DNA of 64,000 bases from JAMQKA01 sp043951865 (GTDB taxonomy: Bacteria; Bacteroidota; Rhodothermia; Balneolales; Balneolaceae), in contig NZ_JBINJF010000003.1 of assembly GCF_043951865.1 (NCBI RefSeq), positions 178,165-242,164 of the forward strand. Reading direction: 5' to 3'. The notes beneath the pieces are model-generated. The model saw nothing but the letters and a program-made list of their open reading frames with translations. It did no database searches and was not told the DNA's origin. The translations under genes were made by a program, and so were the position numbers. Below, in pieces: positions 47,653 through 54,766 of this stretch (within the stretch, counting starts at the first letter, position 1; each line of letters opens with the position of its first letter).

Positions 47653-49386
47653 TTAATCCAAACTTGTAATAGCAGCTTCTTTTCCCTCTGGCGCATACTC
47701 TTCCGGATCCGGTATTTTTCCAAATTTAAAGATAACAGCAATGATTACAACCACTCCCAGCGGGTAGATAACCCACCAGGGAATACTCAGCACCAGCACG
47801 CCGACCATCGCCAGGATGCTGATCGCCCCCACGATCATGGCATAGGGCAGTTGCGTGTTGACATGCTCCACGTGATCGCACTGGGTGGCGATGGAACTCA
47901 AAATCGTCGTATCGGAAATCGGGGAGCAGTGGTCGCCCCACACCGATCCGCCCAGCACGGCACTAACGCAGGCGTAAATAATTTCGTGGGTGACCTCAAA
48001 ACCCAGTCCACTGCTGTTGCCGATCTCCCACGCAAGCGGGACCACCAACGGCATCAGGATACCCATCGTGCCCCAGCTGGAACCGGTGGCAAAAGCAGTA
48101 ATTGCCGACAAAAACAGGACCATCGACGGCAGCCAATAGGGATTCAGCAGGTCACCAAAAACCGACATCAGGTAATCTGCCGTATTCAGCTCCACCGTAA
48201 TGGCGCTAAGCGCCCACGCCAGGACTAAAATCAGGAGGCCGTCAAACATGGTGTGCATCCCGTCCATCATTCCTTTCAGGGTGTCCTCAACATCCAAAAG
48301 CCTTTGCGACAAAGTCATAGCTATGGCCACCACCATCGAAAGAAATCCGCCCCAGAGCAGCGCTTTGTAAGAGTCGGCTGTTTCAATGATTTCCTGGATA
48401 TTGCTGCCATCACCCGTGACCACCAGTCCGCCGATACACCCAAACACAAGTACAAATATCGGGACAGCGGCATTTATCCAGTGCGATTCAGTCTTCTTTA
48501 TTTCATCCTCCCTGATCTTCTCTTTGTAGAGGTTGTAGCGATCCAGCTCCGGTTCATGCTTGGCTTTATACAGGGTGATGCGTGCTTTCAGCATGGTCGC
48601 AAAATCGCGGCCGGACCATGCGATCAGAATCACAAAAAGGATGGTAAAAAATGCGTAAAAATTGTAGGGAAGCGAGTTAAAAAATACGGAGTATGCCGCT
48701 TCGTTGAACTCCGGCATCTTTGCCTCGGCGTCGGCGATAAACCCCACCATTGCGCCGATCCAGGTGCTAACCAGCGCGACAGTGGCGATGGGAGCGGCGG
48801 TGGCATCCACGAGATAAGCCAGCTTGGCGCGGGAGATCCGAAGCTTGTCGGTGAGCGGGCGCATCGTATTGCCGACCACCATGGTGTTGGCATAATCATC
48901 AAAAAAGACAATAAACCCCATCAGTGCCGTGATGAGCTGGCCATGCACTTTGGTGCGCACATACCGGGTAATCGCCCTGATCACCCCACGCGTTCCGCCG
49001 TTGTCGGTGATAATGCCCACCATGCCGCCGATCAGCAGCGTAAAAATGATAATACTCATGTGCCCCGCATCGGCGGTGGCATCTAAAATATAGTCGCTGA
49101 GGGCGGTGAAAAAACTCGTAAAAACACTAAAAAAGCTCAGGTCACCCGCCAGGAAAGCACCGCACCAGATACCCAGAAAAAGGGCAAACAACACCTGGCG
49201 AAAGACCAGGGCAATTCCAATGGCAACAAGCGGGGGAAGGACACTCGTCCATGAAACGGATGGGGATTGTGCCTGCTCCGCGGTTGATTGAATCGTACCT
49301 GCTGCTTCGGGGGCGCCGGCACCTAGAATAAAGATGCATGCAATCAGTCCCAGAGCCAAGACCAGAAATGACCAGTTTTGCTTCAT
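47653..49386 (-). CDS. NhaC-type Na+/H+ antiporter family membrane protein
   Basis: The 577-residue protein has an N-terminal signal-like helix and about 11-12 further membrane helices. Family motifs include FFDDYANTMVVGNTMRPLTD, DATAAPIATVALVSTWIGAM, TGSSWGTMGILMPL and SVWGDHCSPISDTTILSS. It exchanges sodium (or an amino-acid-like substrate in some relatives) for protons across the inner membrane. The gene is convergent with the NRDE gene. Sodium extrusion would suit a halophilic or marine host, which is inference. Confidence 0.92.
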   Translation of the reverse strand: MKQNWSFLVLALGLIACIFILGAGAPEAAGTIQSTAEQAQSPSVSWTSVLPPLVAIGIALVFRQVLFALFLGIWCGAFLAGDLSFFSVFTSFFTALSDYILDATADAGHMSIIIFTLLIGGMVGIITDNGGTRGVIRAITRYVRTKVHGQLITALMGFIVFFDDYANTMVVGNTMRPLTDKLRISRAKLAYLVDATAAPIATVALVSTWIGAMVGFIADAEAKMPEFNEAAYSVFFNSLPYNFYAFFTILFVILIAWSGRDFATMLKARITLYKAKHEPELDRYNLYKEKIREDEIKKTESHWINAAVPIFVLVFGCIGGLVVTGDGSNIQEIIETADSYKALLWGGFLSMVVAIAMTLSQRLLDVEDTLKGMMDGMHTMFDGLLILVLAWALSAITVELNTADYLMSVFGDLLNPYWLPSMVLFLSAITAFATGSSWGTMGILMPLVVPLAWEIGNSSGLGFEVTHEIIYACVSAVLGGSVWGDHCSPISDTTILSSIATQCDHVEHVNTQLPYAMIVGAISILAMVGVLVLSIPWWVIYPLGVVVIIAVIFKFGKIPDPEEYAPEGKEAAITSLD

Positions 49387-49474
49387 ACCTCAACCGTTTT
49401 TAGGAGATCAGGACGACCGTTTTCTCGAACGTTTAAGCATGAAAATACAATCTCTGGGATTTTTTCCTAATCAA

Positions 49475-49557
49475 AACGTATTGCGTATTACGTACTGCGT
49501 ATTTGGAATTGCCAACGTTGAGTATTCTCATAAAGTAATATGAAATACGCAGTACGA
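49475..49557. repeat. GCGTATT-type inverted remnant downstream of gltX
   Basis: CGTATTGCGTATTACGTACT (from 49477) with CGTACTGCGTATTT (49491-49504) faces AAATACGCAGTACG (49543-49556). The last two are perfect 14-base inverted arms 38 bases apart. The same words flank the four-helix-bundle gene at 51126-51797, so this looks like a miniature, gene-less copy. Confidence 0.65.
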
Positions 49558-49566
49558 TTTTACCTT

Positions 49567-51051
49567 TTATTTTAACCTTTCAAGGGCTGTTTTAACTCGG
49601 CTAATAGTCGTATCCTTGCCCAAAAGCTCAATGGCCGGAAACAGGTCGGGACCGAAGCCCTGCCCGGTGACCGCTACGCGAAGCGGCATGGCCACTTTGC
49701 CGAATCCGATGTCCATCTCGTCGGTCAGCTCATTGACGGCGGCTTTCAGATTATCGACGGTAAATTCATCTTCGCCAAGATCAACAATCTTTTCCAGGTA
49801 CTTTCGGACGATCTCCCCGCTGTCGTCCTTCCATTTTTTGAGCGCTTTTTTGTCATACTCTTCGGGATCCTCAAAAAAGAACATCCCCTGCGTGATAAAA
49901 TCCTCCACCTTGCTCACGCGATCTTTCATCAGCTCAATGATTTCCAGCAGGTACTCCTTTTCTGGCTCCACGCCCTCTTCTTTTGCAATGGCTGCCACGC
50001 GTGGATACAACTCCCCGGCCGGTTTTTCACGCAGGTAGTTCTCATTGTACCACAGCAGCTTTTTATGATTGAATACCGCCCCGCTCTTGCTGACGCGGTC
50101 CAGGGTAAACAGTTCAACCAGTTCATCGAGCGAATGGATTTCGGAATCGTCGCCGGGACTCCATCCCAGGTAGGCCAGGAAGTTCACCAGGGCCTCCGGC
50201 TCATATTTCTGCTCGCGGTAATCTTTGGCATTGATCGGAATGCCTTCACTCTCGGCTTTTCTCTTGGAAAGCTTCCCGCCGCTCGGCGACATAATCAGTG
50301 GCAGGTGGGCCATCCTGGGCGCTTCCCACCCGAGGTATTTGTAGAGCAGCATATGCTTGGGCGTGCTGCTGAGCCACTCCTCACCGCGGATAACGTGCGA
50401 AATTTCCATCAGGTGATCGTCTATCACGTTGGCCAGGTGGTAGGTGGGCATGCCGTCGGACTTGAGCAGCACCTGGTCGTCCAGCCCCTTGCTCTCGAAG
50501 GAGACAAATCCGCGGATCTCATCTTCAAAACGGATGGTCTCTCGCCGCGGCACCTTCAGGCGTACTACGTACTCTTCGCCCTCTTCCAGCCGTTTTTCAA
50601 CCTCTTCCTGCGGGAGCGTCAGGCTGTTTTGCATCGACATACGGGTAACTGCATCATATTTGGGGGACGGGTTGCCGGATTTTTCTAGTCGATCGCGCAT
50701 GTCGTTGAGCTCCTCGGGCGTGTCAAACGCATAGTAGGCATGTCCCTCTTCGACCAGCTGCTCGGCATACTGTTGGTACAGGTCCCGGCGTTCGCTCTGG
50801 CGGTACGGCCCGAAGTCGCCCTCCCTGCCGGGTCCCTCATCAAAATCGAGTCCCGACCACTGCAGGGACTCAATAATATCCTCCTCCGCCCCCTCCACGT
50901 AACGGCTCTGGTCGGTGTCCTCTATACGAAGTACAAACACCCCGTCGTGATGCTTGGCAAACAGGTAGTTATAAAGTGCGGTTCGGAGCCCACCGATATG
51001 CAAAAATCCCGTGGGGGAAGGAGCAAAACGTACGCGAACGGATTCGTTCAT
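49567..51051 (-). CDS. gltX: Glutamate--tRNA ligase
   Basis: The 494-residue class I synthetase shows the HIGH motif in PSPTGFLHIGGLRTALYNYL (residues 12-31), the Rossmann segment with RIEDTDQSRYVEGAEEDI, VIRGEEWLSSTPKHMLLY and the KMSKS-type loop KLSKRKAESEG, followed by the C-terminal anticodon-binding helices. Length is normal. It charges tRNA-Glu (possibly tRNA-Gln too; discrimination cannot be judged here). The upstream side is unusual: the 13-copy GCGTATT array begins only 75 bases before the start codon. Confidence 0.97.
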   Translation of the reverse strand: MNESVRVRFAPSPTGFLHIGGLRTALYNYLFAKHHDGVFVLRIEDTDQSRYVEGAEEDIIESLQWSGLDFDEGPGREGDFGPYRQSERRDLYQQYAEQLVEEGHAYYAFDTPEELNDMRDRLEKSGNPSPKYDAVTRMSMQNSLTLPQEEVEKRLEEGEEYVVRLKVPRRETIRFEDEIRGFVSFESKGLDDQVLLKSDGMPTYHLANVIDDHLMEISHVIRGEEWLSSTPKHMLLYKYLGWEAPRMAHLPLIMSPSGGKLSKRKAESEGIPINAKDYREQKYEPEALVNFLAYLGWSPGDDSEIHSLDELVELFTLDRVSKSGAVFNHKKLLWYNENYLREKPAGELYPRVAAIAKEEGVEPEKEYLLEIIELMKDRVSKVEDFITQGMFFFEDPEEYDKKALKKWKDDSGEIVRKYLEKIVDLGEDEFTVDNLKAAVNELTDEMDIGFGKVAMPLRVAVTGQGFGPDLFPAIELLGKDTTISRVKTALERLK

Positions 51052-51125
51052 CTCAATTAAATTTGGGTATTAGCGTGAATTTCGAATGAGCTGCAAAGAT
51101 ACAGGTTCTTGGAGAGTTTTGAAAT

Positions 51126-51216
51126 GCGTATTGCGTATTGCGTATTGCGTATTGCGTATTGCGTATTGCGTATTGCGTATTGCGTATTGCGTATTGCGTA
51201 TTGCGTATTGCGTATT
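51126..51216. repeat. Perfect tandem array: 13 copies of GCGTATT
   Basis: Ninety-one bases consist of exactly 13 identical GCGTATT units. Because three units make 21 bases, one frame is open and would spell repeated RIAYCVL. The array separates gltX (minus strand) from the broken four-helix gene (plus strand). No spacers are present, so this is not a CRISPR array. Confidence 0.97.
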
Positions 51217-51264
51217 AGGAAATATGTTTTAAGATTTGAGAAAGTCAATTCAAACTTTTCTGAT

Positions 51265-51749
51265 ATGAAATTTAGAGAATGGATCAAAACTGTTCCCAAA
51301 GAGATAACGAATGATACAATTTGGAACATGCAGGTGTATAAGTATGCACTTTTCCTTTCTGATGTTGCATGGCAGGATATATCTCACCTTTCAAAAAGAA
51401 AAGTATTGGTCTCTTTATGTGATCAACTCGACAGGGCAACAGGTTCAGTTTCTGCAAATCTGGAAGAAGGATATTCTAAAAAATCAAGATTGGACAGAGC
51501 ACGATTTTATGAGTACTCTTTAGGCTCAGCCAGAGAAAGCCGCGGATGGTACGACATTCGCTTCCAGATAAAGTTTTTAAATCACGCTCACTACTACTAA
51601 CAGAAATAATAAAACAATTGTTACACATTGTTCCCACTGAACGTCAAAACAAAATCAAAGAACACGATATATCCTACTCAATCGATCAACATGAAACATA
51701 CTCAAAAACAATTGAATCAATTAAAATAGACTTCCAAGACCCAAAATAG
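51265..51749 (+). pseudogene. Frameshifted four-helix-bundle protein gene (S23/IVP-Avd-like)
   Basis: From ATG 51265 the frame reads MKFREWIKTVPKEI, WNMQVYKYALFLSDVA, SVSANLEEGYSKKSRLDRA and YSLGSARESRGWY, the typical four-helix-bundle pattern found in 23S intervening-sequence proteins and related stand-alone genes. The frame is then lost near 51550 and runs to a stop at 51598-51600. The expected last helix, RHSLPDKVFKSRSLLLTEII, continues in another frame to 51749. Relatives usually read RGWYYK-RH here, so a few bases are probably deleted. An upstream in-frame ATG (51109) would fuse the repeat-encoded peptide, which is unlikely to be native. Confidence 0.75.
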
Positions 51750-51801
51750 CCTCATTGCAATACGAAATACGCAGTACGTAAGCAGTACGCAATACGACCG
51801 A

Positions 51802-52473
51802 ATGAAACTATCCCTACTCTTCCCCCAATTCGCACCAAACCTGTACGACCTGGCTATTATGTTAAATTCAGATCATATTATCTTACAGGACGAAGAGCAG
51901 TGGTCGCGCAAAAGCCGGGTGCACCGGGCAAAAATAAGGAAGCCCGGGGGGACACTCTGGATCAATATCCCGATCCGTACCGAAGACCGCAAGAAAACGA
52001 TTAAGGAGGTACGCATCGACCATGAAGAAGACTGGATCACCCCCCTGCTGCGCAGCCTGGAGTACAACTACCGCAACAGCATCTACTACGATTTCTACGA
52101 GCCGGAGATCAAGGCCGATTTTGAACGTTCCGGCGACTTTGAGTACCTAGTGCCGTTCATCCTCTACATCCAAAAGCGCCTGCTTCGCTTTATGGAACTG
52201 AACCTCGACTGGAAGTTAAGTAGCGAATTGAATAATTACACCTCCGATCCAGATGAGCTGGCCAACCGGCTGGGAGCCGATATCCTCTACCAGGAACACG
52301 ACAGCCGTCACTACCAGCGGCAGGCAACATCACAAAAAGAACTGGATTTTATCCACCCCACCTATCACCAGCATTTTGAAGGTTTCGAACCCTGGTGCTG
52401 CATTCTCGATCTTCTCTTCCAATTTGGACCGGAAAGTTTTCGGATCACCGAGCAATTAATTGTTGAAGAATAA
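51802..52473 (+). CDS. WbqC family protein
   Basis: The 223-residue protein matches the WbqC family: SLLFPQFAPNLYDLAIML at the start, DEEQWSRKSRVHRAKIRKPG at about 33, WINIPIRTEDRKKTIKEVRI at about 52, and WCCILDLLFQFGPES at the end. Family members are often encoded in O-antigen or glycan gene clusters and are proposed to take part in amino-sugar or aminotransfer chemistry; the activity is unsettled. The ATG lies only five bases after the AATACG-type repeat, so the repeat unit now supplies its leader region. Confidence 0.85.
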   Translation: MKLSLLFPQFAPNLYDLAIMLNSDHIILQDEEQWSRKSRVHRAKIRKPGGTLWINIPIRTEDRKKTIKEVRIDHEEDWITPLLRSLEYNYRNSIYYDFYEPEIKADFERSGDFEYLVPFILYIQKRLLRFMELNLDWKLSSELNNYTSDPDELANRLGADILYQEHDSRHYQRQATSQKELDFIHPTYHQHFEGFEPWCCILDLLFQFGPESFRITEQLIVEE

Positions 52474-52548
52474 AAGTTCAAGGTTGAAGATTACAGGTTA
52501 TCTGTTATGTTACAATACAAATTTATATTTCATATTGGATTAATGCTC

Positions 52549-52677
52549 ATGGAGAACAAACCTACCGACAACAGTGGCTCCGAGTGGAAACCGAGGTACT
52601 GGCTGGTGTTTACATTGGGAATCATCTATATACTGCTGATGGGATTGTTCACACTCCTTTTCAATAATCCCGTTTAG
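52549..52677 (+). CDS. 42-residue single-pass membrane protein upstream of the symporter
   Basis: The short frame MENKPTDNSGSEWKPRYW continues into a hydrophobic helix of about 22 residues (VFTLGIIYILLMGLFTLLF) and ends NNPV. The stop is three bases before the symporter ATG, so the two would be translated together. In-frame ATGs at 52507 and 52543 could lengthen it to 56 or 44 residues. Small membrane partners are known for several sodium:solute symporters. That role here is inference from position; I do not recognise a named family. Confidence 0.6.
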   Translation: MENKPTDNSGSEWKPRYWLVFTLGIIYILLMGLFTLLFNNPV

Positions 52678-52680
52678 ATT

Positions 52681-54417
52681 ATGCACTGGATCGATTGGGG
52701 TATACTTATCCTATTTCTCGGCTATACCATCTGGGATGGAAGCCGCCGGGGGCGCCAGGCCGAAAATATTGAGGGCTTTTTCCTGGCCAACCGCTCTATG
52801 CCGTGGTGGGCGATGGGCCTCTCCGTAATGGCAACCCAGGCTTCCGCCATCACCTTTATCGGGACGACGGGACAGGCTTATGTGGAGGATATGCGGTTCG
52901 TGCAGATCTACCTGGCCGTGCCGTTCGCCATGATCATTCTCTGTACCACGCTTGTTCCTTTTTTCAACCGGCTGCAAAACTTCAGCGCCTACGAGGTGCT
53001 GGAAGAGCGATTTGGACTCTCCACCCGACTGTTTACCAGCTTCCTGTTCCTGATGTCGCGCGGACTGGGACTCGGAATCATCATCGCTGCCCCCTCGTAC
53101 GTGCTGGCCCTGCTGCTGGATTTTCCGCTCAACTCCACCATTCTTATCATCGGGGTTACGGCCACGCTCTACACCATGGTTGGCGGCATCAGCGGGGTCA
53201 TCCGCACCGATGTCAAACAGATGGCGGTAATGGCTTTCGGGCTGATATTCAGTTTCTACTGGATTATCACCAGCCTGCCGGCAGACGTAAATTTTTCCGA
53301 TTCGCTCTACCTGGCGGGCACCATCGGCAAGCTAGAAGCACTTGACATAAGTTTTGATATCAGCGAAAAATACAATGTCTGGACCGGGGTCATCGCCGCC
53401 CTCTTTTTGATGCTCTCCTACTTCGGCACCGACCAGAGCCAGGTGCAGCGCTACCTGACCGCCAAATCCCTTAAAGATGCCCGGCAGTCGCTGTTGCTCA
53501 GCGCCTATGCCAAAATCCCGATGCAGTTTTTTATCCTGCTGCTCGGCGTCATGCTTTACGTATTCTATATTTTCGGATCTCCCCCCATAACCTTTCGTCC
53601 CGTGGATGTAACCACACAGCAGCAGGAGGAAGTGATCGCCGGGGAGATGCTGCAGCAGGAATATCAACAGGCCTATCAAAACAGGAAGCAGGCCGCCCGG
53701 CAACTGCTTGAAGCAAGATCGCGGGAACAGGCCCAGGCGTTTCGAGCGGCAGACGACCATCTCAATGAAGTGCGGCAGGCCGAGCTGGAGCGGCAGGAGC
53801 GAATTACCGGGTCAAGCCTTAATGACACCAACTACATATTTCCCTACTTTATCCTGAACCAGATTCCGATCGGTATTATAGGCCTGATTGTCGCCGGTAT
53901 CTTCGCGGCGGCCCTCTCCAGCATCGACAGCGAGCTGAATGCGCTCTCCACCGTCTTTATCGTGGACTGGTACAAGCGTCTGGATTCCAGCGATCGCGGC
54001 GAGGCGTGGTACCTGAGATCGTCGCGGGCGGTAACCGTTTTCTGGGGGATCCTGGCCACCCTGGCGGCCCTTGCGCTGGGCGAAACGCGCTCGATCATCG
54101 AGCTGGTCAACAAGGTTGGAAGTTATTTTTACGGCTCCATTCTCGGGGTGTTTATCCTCCTGCTGTGGGTCAAACGGGCCAACGGGTTCGGCGCGCTCAC
54201 CGGTTTGGTTTCAGGCATGATCACCGTTTTCCTCTTCGATCGCATCTATGACAACTCCGCCACCGGCGAATGGATGCTGATCGCCCCCTGGAGCCAGATC
54301 CCGGAAGGATTCACCAAAACCATTGAATACCTCTGGCTGAACCCCGTGGGTACGGCAGTTGTGGTTGGAATTGGTTTTCTGTTCAGCTACATCTCGGAGA
54401 AATGGCGTGATGAGTGA
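52681..54417 (+). CDS. Sodium:solute symporter family transporter
   Basis: The 578-residue protein has the SSS fold: N-terminal helix after MHWIDWGILILFLGYTIWDG, the sequence AMGLSVMATQASAITFIGTT at about 45-64, TMVGGISGVIRTDVKQ at about 165-180, FGTDQSQVQRYLTAKS at about 248-263 and AGIFAAALSSIDSELNALST near 405. A polar, helix-forming insertion at about 310-378, rich in Q, E, R and A, splits the membrane region. The substrate could be a sugar, sialic acid, monocarboxylate or iodide-like solute; motifs do not decide it. Its stop is followed after one base by an eight-copy GCGTATT array. Confidence 0.94.
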   Translation: MHWIDWGILILFLGYTIWDGSRRGRQAENIEGFFLANRSMPWWAMGLSVMATQASAITFIGTTGQAYVEDMRFVQIYLAVPFAMIILCTTLVPFFNRLQNFSAYEVLEERFGLSTRLFTSFLFLMSRGLGLGIIIAAPSYVLALLLDFPLNSTILIIGVTATLYTMVGGISGVIRTDVKQMAVMAFGLIFSFYWIITSLPADVNFSDSLYLAGTIGKLEALDISFDISEKYNVWTGVIAALFLMLSYFGTDQSQVQRYLTAKSLKDARQSLLLSAYAKIPMQFFILLLGVMLYVFYIFGSPPITFRPVDVTTQQQEEVIAGEMLQQEYQQAYQNRKQAARQLLEARSREQAQAFRAADDHLNEVRQAELERQERITGSSLNDTNYIFPYFILNQIPIGIIGLIVAGIFAAALSSIDSELNALSTVFIVDWYKRLDSSDRGEAWYLRSSRAVTVFWGILATLAALALGETRSIIELVNKVGSYFYGSILGVFILLLWVKRANGFGALTGLVSGMITVFLFDRIYDNSATGEWMLIAPWSQIPEGFTKTIEYLWLNPVGTAVVVGIGFLFSYISEKWRDE

Positions 54418-54418
54418 T

Positions 54419-54474
54419 GCGTATTGCGTATTGCGTATTGCGTATTGCGTATTGCGTATTGCGTATTGCGTATT
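54419..54474. repeat. Perfect tandem array: 8 copies of GCGTATT
   Basis: Fifty-six bases make eight identical GCGTATT units, followed by a partial GCGTA. The array starts one base after the symporter stop codon. It is the same unit as at 51126-51216. The rest of the gap to 54766 contains an inverted repeat TGGCACGCT (54667-54675) / AGCGTGCCA (54721-54729) and no gene. Confidence 0.97.
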
Positions 54475-54766
54475 GCGTAAACAAAATTAAATCGGGATAA
54501 AAAGTCCAGGCTACTGGTTTGTATCTGGTCGAACTAATCTGGCCCTTTTTTTAACATGGGTGTCCACCAGCGTTTTGTTCAAACCATATGCAACCACAGA
54601 CATTACACCTCACTACCCGATCGGGGAGCAATAAATTACCTCTGCATTCGCTAACCATAAAACAGCTGGCACGCTATTTTTTCAACTATTCGATATCCCC
54701 AGGCCGACCGCGATCTCTACAGCGTGCCAACATGTTACCTCACGATTTTCAGGTGAGATATATTTG

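Larger units (their letters stand above)
51126..51797 (+). mobile_element. Candidate small mobile unit: GCGTATT array, four-helix-bundle gene, inverted AATACGC end
   Basis: The left end is the 13-copy GCGTATT array. The right end (51757-51797) reads GCAATACGAAATACGCAGTA CGTAAGCAGTACGCAATACG in words that are the reverse complement of the left unit. The only gene between them is the frameshifted four-helix-bundle gene. The words AAATACGCAGTACG recur at 49543-49556. The bracketed layout, inserted between gltX and the WbqC gene, suggests a transposable or retro-type unit, but no transposase is present, so mobility is hypothetical. Confidence 0.45.

Noticed and set aside
51126..51216. CRISPR array
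   Set aside because: Units are 7 bases, contiguous and identical with no spacers, and there are no cas genes.
51109..51600. A 163-residue frame starting with repeated RIAYCVL peptides
   Set aside because: The N-terminal half only translates the 7-base tandem repeat; the recognisable protein starts at 51265.
51265..51749. 23S rRNA intervening sequence
   Set aside because: The four-helix gene belongs to a family found in such sequences, but no rRNA gene surrounds it.
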